DNA of 64,000 bases from Nocardia mexicana NBRC 108244 (lineage in GTDB: Bacteria > Actinomycetota > Actinomycetes > Mycobacteriales > Mycobacteriaceae). Below are positions 27,134-35,817 of the stretch, one piece after another; within the stretch, counting starts at the first letter, position 1; every line of letters begins with the position of its first letter. Below the pieces are notes generated by a model. That model ran no database searches. It saw only the letters and a list, made by a program, of their open reading frames with translations, and was not told the DNA's origin. The stretch is taken from assembly GCF_001613165.1 (NCBI RefSeq), contig NZ_BDBV01000006.1, positions 124,001 through 188,000 of the forward strand. Direction: 5' to 3'. The position numbers and the translations under genes were made by a program.

Positions 27134-28267
27134 TCAGGCTGCTCCCACAACTCTTTGCGGCACACCCACATACTCCGAGAGTGGGCGGATGAGCGCGTTG
27201 GACTGGGACTGTTCGATGATGTGGGCGGTCCAGCCGGTGATGCGGCTCATGACGAAGATCGGCGTGAACATGTCGATGTCGAAGCCCATCAGGTAGTAGG
27301 CGGGCCCGGCGGGGAAGTCCAGATTCGGTTCTATGCCGGTCGATTCCGCCATGGCCGCCTCGAGTTCGGCGTACATGCGCAGCCATTCGTGGCCGCCGGT
27401 CACCTCCGCGACCTGCTCCAGGGCCGCCCTCATGGTGGGCACCCGGGAGTCGCCGTTCTTGTAGACGCGGTGACCGAAGCCCATCACCTTCTCCTTGCGG
27501 GACAGCCTGTCCCGCAACCACTCCCGCGCCCGCTCCGGCTTGCCGATGTCCAGCATCGCGTGCATGACGGCCTCGTTGGCGCCGCCGTGTAGCGGGCCCT
27601 TCAGCGTGCCGATGGCCGCGGTGACCGCGCTGTACATATCGGACTGCGTGGAGGTGACCACGCGGGCGGCGAAGGTCGAGGCGTTGAAACTGTGCTCCGC
27701 GTAGAGGATCAGCGACGTCTCGAACGCCGCGACGATCCGCGGGTCCAGGTGCCGGTCGGCGTCCGACGGTTCACCGAAGCACATGTAGAGGAAGTTCTCG
27801 GCGAAACCCCGCTGTTCGTCCGGGGCGATCGGATCCAGCCCGCGGCGGCGGCGCATATCGGCCGCGATCACCGTGGGCAGGATCGCGGTCATCCGTAATG
27901 CCTTGGCCAGCAGCGCCTGCGGGCTCGTTCCCCGGTCCTCGAGTGGATCCTCGGCCCCGAGGTAGCTGACGACGGTGCGCACGACATCCATCGGATGGCA
28001 GGTCTCGGGCAGCTTGTCGATCAGCGCCAGCAGGGAGCGATCGAGGTGCCGCAGTGCGCGTTCGCGGTAGCGGAGCGCCTGCAGTTGGTCGGCGTCGGGC
28101 AGTTCGCCGTACCAGAGCAGATGGGCCACCTCCTCGAAGCTGCAGTGCCGCGCCAGATCCTGGACCGCGTAGCCGCGGTAGGTCAGGGAGTTGGTTTCCG
28201 GGACGACCTTCGAGATGGCGGTGGTGTCCACCACCACGCCGGCCAGCCCCTTCTTGATCTCGGTCAT
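27134..28267 (-). CDS. prpC: 2-methylcitrate synthase
   Basis: PrpC condenses propionyl-CoA with oxaloacetate to 2-methylcitrate. The 377-residue length and the start MTEIKKGLAGVVVDTTAISKV are those of the PrpC/type II citrate synthase group. Catalytic blocks are LKGPLHGGANEAVMHAM, MGFGHRVYKNGDSR and FPAGPAYYLMGFDIDMFTP. It starts four bases after the prpB stop, so the two are co-transcribed. It may also have citrate synthase activity. Confidence 0.95.
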   Translation of the reverse strand: MTEIKKGLAGVVVDTTAISKVVPETNSLTYRGYAVQDLARHCSFEEVAHLLWYGELPDADQLQALRYRERALRHLDRSLLALIDKLPETCHPMDVVRTVVSYLGAEDPLEDRGTSPQALLAKALRMTAILPTVIAADMRRRRGLDPIAPDEQRGFAENFLYMCFGEPSDADRHLDPRIVAAFETSLILYAEHSFNASTFAARVVTSTQSDMYSAVTAAIGTLKGPLHGGANEAVMHAMLDIGKPERAREWLRDRLSRKEKVMGFGHRVYKNGDSRVPTMRAALEQVAEVTGGHEWLRMYAELEAAMAESTGIEPNLDFPAGPAYYLMGFDIDMFTPIFVMSRITGWTAHIIEQSQSNALIRPLSEYVGVPQRVVGAA

Positions 28268-28271
28268 GGAA

Positions 28272-29168
28272 TCACTCGCTCACGGTGAAATTGAAGATGC
28301 CGGAATCGAATTCGTTGTAGCGCTGATAGCCGAGCAGCTCGTACAGCCGCGCCCGGTGCTGCATGGTGTCGAGCAGGCCGGATTGTGTTCCGGTGGCGGC
28401 GATCTCGCGCAGCCCGGCCTCGACGGCGAACATCGCCAGGCGCAGGGTGGTGACCGGGTAGATGACCGCGTTGTAGCCGAGCCCCTCGAGCGCCTCCGCC
28501 GACAGCAGGTCGGACTTGCCGAATTCGGTCATATTGGCCAGCAGCGGAACATCCACGGCGGCACGGAACTTCGCGAACTCGCTCGCATCGGCCAGGGCCT
28601 CGGTGAAGATCAGATCGGCACCGGCATCGGCGTAGGCCCTGACCCGGTCGATCGCCGCGTCCAACCCCTCGATGCCGCGGGCGTCGGTGCGGGCGCAGAT
28701 CACGAAGTCCGGATCGCGCCGGGCCGATACCGCCGCCCGGATCCGCCGCACCATCTCCTCGGAAGGTACGACGGCCTTCCCGTCGAGATGCCCGCACCGC
28801 TTGGGATTGACCTGGTCCTCGATATGGCAGCCGGCCAGGCCCGCGTCCTCGAGCAGGGTGATCGTGCGGGCCGCGCTCATCGGCTCGCCGAATCCGGTGT
28901 CGGCGTCGATCAGCGTCGGCAGATCGGTGACCCGCGCGATAGTCCGGCCGCGCTCGGTGACCTCGCTCAGCGTGGTCAGCCCGATATCGGGCAGCGCGAG
29001 CTCGGCGGAGATCACCGCCCCGGACACGTACACGCCCTCGAACCCGAGCTCCTGAACCAGCTTGGCCACCAAGGGGTTGAACGCCCCGGGCATCCGCTGA
29101 ATCCGGCCGGCGGCCAGACCCGCCCGGAATGCCTTTCGCTTGTCGCTCGCCGACGTCGCCGCCGCCAT
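28272..29168 (-). CDS. prpB: 2-methylisocitrate lyase
   Basis: PrpB splits 2-methylisocitrate into pyruvate and succinate. Family motifs are MPGAFNPLVAKLVQELGFEGVYVSG, DADTGFGEP, and the catalytic Cys loop NPKRCGHLDGKAVV. ATG at 29168 gives 298 residues, the usual size. In-frame GTG codons at 29180 and 29213 would add a few hydrophobic residues, so the start is not certain. prpC follows after four bases. The gap up to prpD holds an opposite-strand DUF1737 gene. Confidence 0.94.
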   Translation of the reverse strand: MAAATSASDKRKAFRAGLAAGRIQRMPGAFNPLVAKLVQELGFEGVYVSGAVISAELALPDIGLTTLSEVTERGRTIARVTDLPTLIDADTGFGEPMSAARTITLLEDAGLAGCHIEDQVNPKRCGHLDGKAVVPSEEMVRRIRAAVSARRDPDFVICARTDARGIEGLDAAIDRVRAYADAGADLIFTEALADASEFAKFRAAVDVPLLANMTEFGKSDLLSAEALEGLGYNAVIYPVTTLRLAMFAVEAGLREIAATGTQSGLLDTMQHRARLYELLGYQRYNEFDSGIFNFTVSE

Positions 29169-29227
29169 CAGCCCCGTCACAGCGACCACCGCCCCGTACC
29201 CGATGCGGCGCACCTTAGGCTCGTGCC

Positions 29228-29398
29228 ATGACCGAACCGCTGCGTTATCGCCTGATCACCGGCCAGGATGATGTGTCGTTCTGCGAGCGCATCAGCGCGT
29301 TGCTCGCCGAGGGCTACCGACTGCACGGCTCGCCGTCGGTCACGTTCAACGGCATTCACGTGATCGCGGCTCAGGCCGTGGTGTGGGACGAGGACTGA
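29228..29398 (+). CDS. DUF1737 domain small protein
   Basis: The 56-residue ORF reads MTEPLRYRLITGQDDVSFCE, then RISALLAEGYRLHGSPSVTF, NGIHVIAAQAVVWDED, which is the complete DUF1737 pattern (YRLITGxDD, GYxLHGSPxxTFNG, AQAxxW). Function is unknown. It is transcribed against the prp genes, in the 330-bp gap between prpD and prpB, and its start faces the prpB start. Identification is by family pattern; it is short but convincing. Confidence 0.85.
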   Translation: MTEPLRYRLITGQDDVSFCERISALLAEGYRLHGSPSVTFNGIHVIAAQAVVWDED

Positions 29399-29499
29399 GA
29401 GGCAACCTGACGACATCCGGCTGACGGAGCGACCGGCGTATCCGCCAGGAGATCCCGAGCGAGGGTCACCGTCGACCATCGAAGAGATGTTTTCCAGCA

Positions 29500-31008
29500 T
29501 CAGAAGATCCCCTTTCCGGTAGACGGCGCCGTCGCCGGCACATCGGGAGATACGGTGAACGTCAGCTGGTCCAGCTCGTCCGACCGCAGTTGTGGAACTC
29601 GTTGCGCCGCATCGAGAAAGCGGTCCTGTTCGGCGGGTTCGAGTACGCCCTCGGCGAGGGTGCGGAACTTCGCGATGTACTGCTCGCGCCCGAAGGGCCG
29701 CTCCCCCAGCGGATGGGCGTCGGCCACCGCCAGCTCGTCCACGATGGTCTCGCCGTCGGCCAGCGTCACCACCGCCCGTGCGCCGAAGGCCTTTTCGCTC
29801 GGATCCGTGGAGTGGTAGCGCCGGGTCCACTCCGGATCCTCGACCGTGCGAATCTTCTGCCACAGCTCCACGGTGTCGGGCCGCCGCGCCCGCTCCGGCG
29901 CGTAGGAGCGCTCGTGGTGCCAGGTTCCGTCCTGCAGGGCCACCGCGAAGATGTAGGGCACGGAATGGTCGAGCGTCTCCCGGCTGGCGTGCGGGTCGTA
30001 CTTCTGCGGATCGCCGGACCCGCTGCCGATCACCACGTGCGTGTGGTGGCTGGTGTGCAGCACGATCGAGGCGATCTTGTCGAGATCGCCGATGCGCGAC
30101 CGCATGCGCCGCGCCAGATCGATCGGCGCCTGGCTCTGGTACTCGGCCGAATGCTCCTTGGTGTAGCTGTCCAGGATCGCCCGCTTCGGCTCGCCCGGGA
30201 CCGGCAGCGGCACGGCGTATTCCGCGTCCTTGCCGCCCAGCAGCCGGGCGATCACGCCGTCCTCGCCCTCCCAGATCGGCGCCGGGGCGCCCTCGCCGCG
30301 CATGGCCCGGTCCACCGCCTCCACGGCCATCTTCCCCGCGAACGCGGGTGCGAAGGCCTTCCAGCTGGAGATCTCCCCCTTGCGCGACTGCCGGGTCGCG
30401 GTCGTGGTGTGCAGGGCCTGGCCGACGGCCTGATAGATGGTCTCGGCGTCCAGGCCCAGCAGGGTGCCGATACCGGCCGCCGCCGACGGGCCGAGGTGGG
30501 CGACATGGTCGATCTTGTGCTCGTGCAGGCAGATTCCGCGCACCAGGTCGATCTGGATCTCGTAACCCGTTGCGAGACCGCGGATCAGGTCCGCTCCGCT
30601 GCGGCCGGTGTGCTGCGCGACGGCGAGGATCGGCGGGATGTTGTCGCCCGGATGCGAGTACTCGGCGGCCAGGAAGGTGTCGTGGAAGTCCAGCTCCCGC
30701 ACCGCGACACCGTTGGCCCATGCCGCCCACTCGGGCGAAAACCGCTGCGCGGCGGGCAAGCCGAATACGGTGGCGCCCGGAGCGTACGGGTGCGCCTGCG
30801 CCTGGCGCCGCGCGGTCGTCGGCGGGCGCCTGCGCAGCGCGGCCGCGGCCACCCCGGCGTTGTCGATGATCCGGTTGACGATCATCTCCGCTACCTCGGT
30901 CGGCACCGGCACGGGGTCGGTGGCCACCTCCGCGATCCGGGTCGCCAGGTGGTCCGAGCGGGGGAAGTCCTCGGCCGAGGCATGGGGACGTGCGATATGA
31001 CGCTTCAT
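29500..31008 (-). CDS. prpD: 2-methylcitrate dehydratase
   Basis: PrpD dehydrates 2-methylcitrate to 2-methyl-cis-aconitate in propionate breakdown. From ATG 31008 ([20 protein letters not shown]) the protein has 502 residues, as expected for the MmgE/PrpD family. Visible blocks are [42 protein letters not shown], and [31 protein letters not shown]. An in-frame upstream extension would run into the control region and is not supported. It is divergent from the PrpR-type regulator. Confidence 0.95.
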   Translation of the reverse strand: MKRHIARPHASAEDFPRSDHLATRIAEVATDPVPVPTEVAEMIVNRIIDNAGVAAAALRRRPPTTARRQAQAHPYAPGATVFGLPAAQRFSPEWAAWANGVAVRELDFHDTFLAAEYSHPGDNIPPILAVAQHTGRSGADLIRGLATGYEIQIDLVRGICLHEHKIDHVAHLGPSAAAGIGTLLGLDAETIYQAVGQALHTTTATRQSRKGEISSWKAFAPAFAGKMAVEAVDRAMRGEGAPAPIWEGEDGVIARLLGGKDAEYAVPLPVPGEPKRAILDSYTKEHSAEYQSQAPIDLARRMRSRIGDLDKIASIVLHTSHHTHVVIGSGSGDPQKYDPHASRETLDHSVPYIFAVALQDGTWHHERSYAPERARRPDTVELWQKIRTVEDPEWTRRYHSTDPSEKAFGARAVVTLADGETIVDELAVADAHPLGERPFGREQYIAKFRTLAEGVLEPAEQDRFLDAAQRVPQLRSDELDQLTFTVSPDVPATAPSTGKGIF

Positions 31009-31048
31009 ACTTCGCACGCTACGCAGCGACACATCGCGACAAAACACC

Positions 31049-31103
31049 TTGCAACAGCAGATTTTTGTCGGCGAGTACCGCCAATATTGCAATGTTTGCG
31101 AAG
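31049..31103. promoter_or_regulatory. prpD/prpR divergent control region with TTGCAA sites
   Basis: TTGCAA occurs at 31049-31054, the palindrome ATTGCAAT at 31086-31093, and the related TTTGCGAAG at 31095-31103. RamB/PrpR-type regulators of mycolic-acid bacteria bind TTTGCAAA-like motifs in front of glyoxylate and methylcitrate genes. The sites lie between the two divergent starts at 31008 and 31125, so they probably mediate control of both genes. Assignment is by motif resemblance. Confidence 0.6.
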
Positions 31104-31124
31104 CCAGTGGGTAGCATCGGCGGC

Positions 31125-32546
31125 GTGCGCAAGATGTATGCGGGTGCCCGACTACGGCGGTTGCGCGAGGAAAGGCGGATGACCCAGGCCGCGTTGGCCA
31201 AGTCCCTGGAATTATCCCCCAGCTACCTCAACCAGCTCGAGCGCGACCAGCGACCGCTCACCATTCCGGTACTGCTGAAACTGAACTCGACCTTCGACCT
31301 GGATGTGCAGTTCTTCGCCGCCGACTCCGATGCGCGGCTGGTCTCGGACCTGCACGAGGTGCTGGTCGAGGCCGCCGGCGGCACGGCCCCGCCCGCCGCC
31401 GAGGTCGAGGACCTGGCCGGCCGCCTGCCCGAGGTCGCCAAGACCATCGTCGCCATGCACCGCCGACTACGCGCGGCGACCGACCAGCTGGACCTGCTGT
31501 CCTCCAAGGTCGCGACCCCGACCGGCGCGCCCGGCGTGCCGATGCCCTACGAGGACGTCCGCGACTTCTTCTACGACCACCACAACCACATCGCCCAGCT
31601 GGACCTGGCCGCCGAGCGGCTGTTCGACGAGTGCGGGCTGTCCATCGGATCGCTGGACCGGCAGTTGGCCCGCGTCGCCGAGGAGAAGGCGGGCGTCACG
31701 GTGCTGGTGCGCGGCGACGGCGCCGATCCGGCCATCCCCAAGCGCCACTTCGATTCCGAGAGCCGCACGCTGACCCTGGCCCGGCGGCTGCGTCCCGGCC
31801 AGCGCGCCTTCCAGATCGCCACCACCCTCGCATTCCTGCTGTACGGACCGCTGCTGGACGAGGTGCTCAGCGATACGCCCTCGCTGACCGGGGAATCCCG
31901 GGCGCTGGCCCGGGTGGGCCTGGCCAACTACTTCGCCGGGGCACTGGTGCTGCCGTACGGGAAGTTCCTGCGCTCCGCCGAGGAGCTGCACTACGACATC
32001 GATCTGCTGGGCCTGCGGTTCGAGGTGGGTTTCGAGACGGTCTGCCATCGGCTGAGCACGCTGCAGCGGCAGGGGCAGCGTGGGGTGCCGTTCTTCTTCG
32101 TGCGCACCGACCGCGCCGGGAATATCTCGAAGCGTCAGTCCGCCACGGCATTTCACTTCTCCCGGGTCGGCGGCAGCTGCCCGCTGTGGGTGGTGCACGA
32201 GGCGTTCGCGCATCCGGGGCGCGTGCTCACCCAGGTGGCATCGATGCCCGACGGGCGCCGCTATCTGTGGGTGGCCCGCACCGCCCATTCGACCCCGCGT
32301 GGATTCGGCACGGCGGCAAAGGAATTCGCCATCGGGCTGGGCTGCGATATCGAATATGCCGACCGGCTGGCGTATTCGAAGGGCCTACAGCTCGACGACC
32401 CGTCCGCGGCGATCCCCATCGGGGCCGGTTGCAAGGTGTGCGAGCGGTCGGCCTGCCCGCAGCGCGCCTTCCCGCAGATCGGGCGACCGCTGGCCGTCAC
32501 CGAGACCACCTCGATCGACCTACCCTATCCACGCGCGGTGCGCTGA
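31125..32546 (+). CDS. prpR: PrpR/RamB-type regulator of propionate catabolism
   Basis: The 473-residue protein has an N-terminal XRE helix-turn-helix ([36 protein letters not shown]), a central IrrE/DUF955-like region and a C-terminal DUF2083-type region. The latter has C436-x2-C439-x4-C444 ([16 protein letters not shown]). M. tuberculosis PrpR, of the same architecture, uses conserved Cys residues for an iron-sulphur cluster and senses short-chain acyl-CoA. GTG at 31125 is chosen; ATG at 31134 is an alternative. It is divergent from prpD and should activate the methylcitrate genes. Confidence 0.92.
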   Translation: MRKMYAGARLRRLREERRMTQAALAKSLELSPSYLNQLERDQRPLTIPVLLKLNSTFDLDVQFFAADSDARLVSDLHEVLVEAAGGTAPPAAEVEDLAGRLPEVAKTIVAMHRRLRAATDQLDLLSSKVATPTGAPGVPMPYEDVRDFFYDHHNHIAQLDLAAERLFDECGLSIGSLDRQLARVAEEKAGVTVLVRGDGADPAIPKRHFDSESRTLTLARRLRPGQRAFQIATTLAFLLYGPLLDEVLSDTPSLTGESRALARVGLANYFAGALVLPYGKFLRSAEELHYDIDLLGLRFEVGFETVCHRLSTLQRQGQRGVPFFFVRTDRAGNISKRQSATAFHFSRVGGSCPLWVVHEAFAHPGRVLTQVASMPDGRRYLWVARTAHSTPRGFGTAAKEFAIGLGCDIEYADRLAYSKGLQLDDPSAAIPIGAGCKVCERSACPQRAFPQIGRPLAVTETTSIDLPYPRAVR

Positions 32547-32593
32547 GGGATAGGCGGCGACGCCGGAATACGAGCGGGCGGGCATATTCGGCG

Positions 32594-33103
32594 CTAGGGG
32601 CGGGCGCTCGCCAGGGAAGCTGCGCTGCTTCGCCCCGCGAGGACCCGGTCGATACCGAGGACGTACGCCCGCGTGGGAGCCAGCGCCAGCAGCCCCGCTG
32701 CCGCCGCGGCACCGAATACCGAGAAGGTCAGCGGTGCCTGCCAGCCCAGGGCGAAGAACATCGAGAGGCCGAAGATCAGGAGCAGTCCCAGGCTGCCCAG
32801 CGCGGCCCAGCGGGTCGCGAGGCCGAGCAGCAGCGCGAATCCGAGGACGATCTCGACGACCGTGCCGCCCCAGCCCGCGACATCGGCGAGTCCGCCGGGG
32901 AGATACGGCGTGAGCGAATGCGAGTACGCCATGAAGTTGTCCATATTTCCCCACGCCACATCGCCGGTGCCCTTCGCCCCCAGCAGCCCGAACCGGTCGG
33001 CGACGGCGGCCAGGAATCCGGCGGCGAGCGCTATCCGCGCGAAAACCGTTGCCGCGGGCCATGTTCGGCGTCGAATATCGTCCAGGGTCGCATCCGTGTT
33101 CAT
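32594..33103 (-). CDS. DoxX family membrane protein
   Basis: The 169-residue protein has four hydrophobic helices: FARIALAAGFLAAVADRFGLLG, a second starting VVEIVLGFALLLGLATRWAALG, then LLLIFGLSMFFALGW and SVFGAAAAAGLLAL. This is the DoxX/DoxD-like pattern, with LPGGLADVAGWGGTVVE between. DoxX proteins are linked to redox homeostasis at the membrane, but no specific reaction can be assigned. It is divergent from a MocR-type regulator with only 47 bases between the starts, so it is the likely target of that regulator. Confidence 0.87.
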   Translation of the reverse strand: MNTDATLDDIRRRTWPAATVFARIALAAGFLAAVADRFGLLGAKGTGDVAWGNMDNFMAYSHSLTPYLPGGLADVAGWGGTVVEIVLGFALLLGLATRWAALGSLGLLLIFGLSMFFALGWQAPLTFSVFGAAAAAGLLALAPTRAYVLGIDRVLAGRSSAASLASARP

Positions 33104-33150
33104 GGCTGCGACAGTACGAGGAAAATGGACCCCCGGTAAGCTCCACTTCC

Positions 33151-34572
33151 GTGTCTGCTTCAGGTACCAATTCGGGTCCGGAGATCCACCTGACCCTGAC
33201 TGCCGACGGCGGTGCGCCGCTGCGTGCGCAGGTGGAGGCCGCGCTGCGCGATGCGGTGCGGGACGGTCGGTTGCGGCCGGGCCAGCGCCTCCCGGCGAGC
33301 CGGGTACTCGCGGCCGATCTCGGGGTGTCGCGGCGGCTGGTCGTGGAGGCGTACACGCAACTGGTGGCCGAGGGGTATCTGACGGCGCGCCAGGGTTCGG
33401 CCACCCGGGTCTCCGACGTCGCCGCCACCACCGCCGCGCCGATCACCCCCGGTCCGGCCGTTCCGGTTCCGCGACGCTGGGATATGCGGCCCGGGCAGCC
33501 CGCGATCTCACATTTTCCGCGACGAGCCTGGCGGCGGGCATGGCTCACCGCCCTCGCCGAGGCCGGTAACGCCGACTTCGGGTATCCGCATGCCGCAGGC
33601 CATCCCAGGCTGCGCGCCGTGCTCGCGGCCTACCTGGGCCGAGTGCGCGGTGTCGCCGCCACCCCCGAATCCACGCTCGTGTGCGCCGGAGTCATGCACG
33701 CCCTGGATCTGCTGTGCCGGGTCCTGGGCCGGCGTGGCGCCCGGGTGATCGCATTGGAGGATCCCGGCCTGCACCAGCGCGCGCCGCTGATCGCTCACGC
33801 CGGGCTGAGGCCGCTGCCGATCCCCGTCGACGGCGATGGGCTCGTGGTCGACGCCCTGCCCGAGCACGGTGTCGACGCCGTCATCGTGAACCCGGCCCAC
33901 CAGTTCCCGACCGGTGTGGTGCTGGCGCCTCATCGTCGGGAAGCGTTGGTAGCGTGGGCATCTCGCACCGGCGCCCTGGTGATCGAGGACGACTACGACG
34001 GCGAGTTCCGCTTCGACCGCCGTGCCGTGGGATCACTGCAGGGCAGGGCCTCGGCGTCGGTGGTGTACCTCGGCTCGGTGAGCAAGACGCTCGCTCCGGC
34101 GCTGCGGCTGGGGTGGATCGTCTGCGAGCCCCGCCTGGCAGACGAGCTGCGCCACAGCAGATTCCTCATCGACAGGGGCAACCCCACGCTGGAACAGCTG
34201 GCACTCGCCGAGCTCATCGACAGCGGCGCCTACGACCGGCACATCCGCCACAGCAGGGCCCGCTACCGGGAGAACCGGCAGGCTCTCGACGCCGCGATCA
34301 CCCGGTACCGGCTCCCGCTGCACCTGAGCGGAATTCCCGCCGGTGTACAGACTTTGGCGACCCTGACCGATGATCACGACGCGGATCTGGTGCGCGAACG
34401 AGCGGCCCGGGTGGGAGTCCACCTCGAATCGCTCACGACATTTCAGGCCGCACCGGCACATCCGGCGCGAGACCTGGTCCTCGGTTACGGCAACATCACC
34501 CCGGGCGGTATCGACCAGGCGATGGCGGCACTGGCCGAACTGCTGCGTCCCCGAACCTTCGATAGCCACTGA
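33151..34572 (+). CDS. MocR/PdxR-type GntR-aminotransferase regulator
   Basis: The 473-residue protein joins a GntR winged helix (residues about 15-80: LRAQVEAALRDAVRDGRLRPGQRLPASRVLAADLGVSRR) to a fold-type I aminotransferase domain. The PLP-binding Lys312 lies in YLGSVSKTLAPALRLGW, preceded by EDDYDGEFRFD. Such proteins use PLP as an effector and control vitamin B6, GABA or transporter genes. The start is GTG at 33151. The 47-bp gap to doxX holds an imperfect dyad, GGAAAATGGA facing TCCACTTCC. The target is probably doxX, not a recognisable B6 gene. Confidence 0.93.
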   Translation: MSASGTNSGPEIHLTLTADGGAPLRAQVEAALRDAVRDGRLRPGQRLPASRVLAADLGVSRRLVVEAYTQLVAEGYLTARQGSATRVSDVAATTAAPITPGPAVPVPRRWDMRPGQPAISHFPRRAWRRAWLTALAEAGNADFGYPHAAGHPRLRAVLAAYLGRVRGVAATPESTLVCAGVMHALDLLCRVLGRRGARVIALEDPGLHQRAPLIAHAGLRPLPIPVDGDGLVVDALPEHGVDAVIVNPAHQFPTGVVLAPHRREALVAWASRTGALVIEDDYDGEFRFDRRAVGSLQGRASASVVYLGSVSKTLAPALRLGWIVCEPRLADELRHSRFLIDRGNPTLEQLALAELIDSGAYDRHIRHSRARYRENRQALDAAITRYRLPLHLSGIPAGVQTLATLTDDHDADLVRERAARVGVHLESLTTFQAAPAHPARDLVLGYGNITPGGIDQAMAALAELLRPRTFDSH

Positions 34573-34619
34573 TTGGCACCCTGGATTGCGCGGCAACTGG
34601 AACTGTCCAGGGAGCCAAT
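34572..34619. promoter_or_regulatory. 14-bp inverted repeat between MocR gene and cupin gene
   Basis: ATTGGCACCCTGGA (34572-34585) and TCCAGGGAGCCAAT (34606-34619) pair with one mismatch around a 20-base loop. The repeat begins at the last base of the regulator stop codon and ends 20 bases before the cupin ATG. It may be the regulator's terminator or an operator for the secreted cupin gene. Confidence 0.5.
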
Positions 34620-34638
34620 AACGGCTTAACGTCCGGTC

Positions 34639-35181
34639 ATGACCCGAAACACGAAGCTCTGGAAGCGGTTCCGACTACTGGTAGGACTCGTCGTCGGCGG
34701 CGCGGCGGTGGCCGCACCCGCCGCGGCCGGACCGGGTGACTCGCCCGCCGAACCGGGCGGCTCACACTCCGGCACCGGCGCACACCCGACCGGCTCCGCG
34801 ACCGTCCTGACGCCCCTGCTCACCGTGACCCCGCCCGTCATACCCGAGGGCGCCGAGATAACAACCGCGACAATCGAATTGCAGCCCGGCGATCCCGGCA
34901 CTCCACCGCACCGCCACCCCGGACCGGTTTTCGGCTACATGCTCGAGGGCGAGATGGTGTTCGAGCTGGAGGGCGAACCGGAACGAATCATCCGGGCGGG
35001 GGAGGCGTTCTGGGAGCCCGGCGGCGACCTGATCCACTACCAGACCCGGGACAACCTGCCCGACCGCAAGAGCCGATTCGTCGTCGCCATGGTCTGTCTC
35101 CCCGGTCAACCGATGCTGACCCTCGTCTCCCCCGAGGAACTCGAAGCCCGCAAGGACCGCCGCGCACCCCGCCCTCGATGA
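34639..35181 (+). CDS. Exported cupin-domain protein
   Basis: The 180-residue protein starts with a signal-peptide-like segment (KLWKRFRLLVGLVVGGAAVAAPAAAG), with probable cleavage after an Ala-x-Ala site near residue 30. A low-complexity Gly/Ser/His/Pro stretch follows, then a cupin-2 domain with PGTPPHRHPGPVFGYMLEGEMVFELEGEPERIIRAGEAFWEPGGDLIHY containing the metal-binding His/Glu pattern. It should be secreted or periplasmic. The enzymatic role is unknown. It is co-directional with the MocR gene. Confidence 0.8.
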   Translation: MTRNTKLWKRFRLLVGLVVGGAAVAAPAAAGPGDSPAEPGGSHSGTGAHPTGSATVLTPLLTVTPPVIPEGAEITTATIELQPGDPGTPPHRHPGPVFGYMLEGEMVFELEGEPERIIRAGEAFWEPGGDLIHYQTRDNLPDRKSRFVVAMVCLPGQPMLTLVSPEELEARKDRRAPRPR

Positions 35182-35208
35182 AAGGGCGCCGCCCGGAAGG
35201 TCCGCGGC

Positions 35209-35763
35209 CTACTCCGAGGTCTGCTCATCCGCCGGGCGGCCGGGGAGCGGGTGAGCGAGATAGCCATCGGCGAAGAACTGCATGGAACCGCACCGACCGC
35301 ATCGATAGGCATGTTGTTTCAGGACCTCCTGACCCCAGTCGCTCGGATGATCGGTCAGCAGCCCGCTGTGCCCCGTGAGGAATCCGAGCACGCCGATGTA
35401 GGTCCGCTGTTGGTCACACCACGGGCAGGTGAGATCGACGGCCTCGCGCCGACGGCGGATCTCGTTCTCCTGCAGCGTTATACGCTGCTGCACCTGAGTC
35501 AGGTAATGCGCGGCATCGGCCAAGGACAGTTGGGTCACCGCACCCCACGAACCTTCATACCCGCCGTTGCCGATGGTCCGGAGATGCGCGAACCCGGCCT
35601 CGGAGCGCCGCACCACCCGGGTGCCCCTGATCCCGCCCTCGATACGGAAGGTGATCTCCGCGCGCGACAGTCCGCTCGGCAGGCCCCTGGCCACCGTCAC
35701 CCGCTTCGGGTCATCCGCATCCGGCTTGAACTCGATCCCCCGGTCCCGCACGACATCCACCAT
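35209..35763 (-). CDS. Uncharacterised protein with C-terminal zinc ribbon
   Basis: I do not recognise the family. From ATG 35763 the product has 184 residues. The N-terminal half (MVDVVRDRGIEFKPDADDPK...) looks like a beta-rich domain, and a helical stretch follows (LADAAHYLTQVQQRITLQENEIRRRREAVD). Two Cys pairs, CPWC and CGRCG, are about 45 residues apart and probably bind zinc. It is convergent with the cupin gene and lies 54 bases downstream of the EamA gene on the same strand. No function is proposed. Confidence 0.65.
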   Translation of the reverse strand: MVDVVRDRGIEFKPDADDPKRVTVARGLPSGLSRAEITFRIEGGIRGTRVVRRSEAGFAHLRTIGNGGYEGSWGAVTQLSLADAAHYLTQVQQRITLQENEIRRRREAVDLTCPWCDQQRTYIGVLGFLTGHSGLLTDHPSDWGQEVLKQHAYRCGRCGSMQFFADGYLAHPLPGRPADEQTSE

Positions 35764-35817
35764 ACCGCCCGAGCGGTATGCCGGTGCGTGGCGGCACAAC
35801 AGACGGGAGGCTGGACG

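Noticed and set aside
29177..29500. Minus-strand open frame filling the gap between prpD and prpB
   Set aside because: It is the antisense of the DUF1737 gene and has no family resemblance; the plus-strand frame has the complete DUF1737 pattern.
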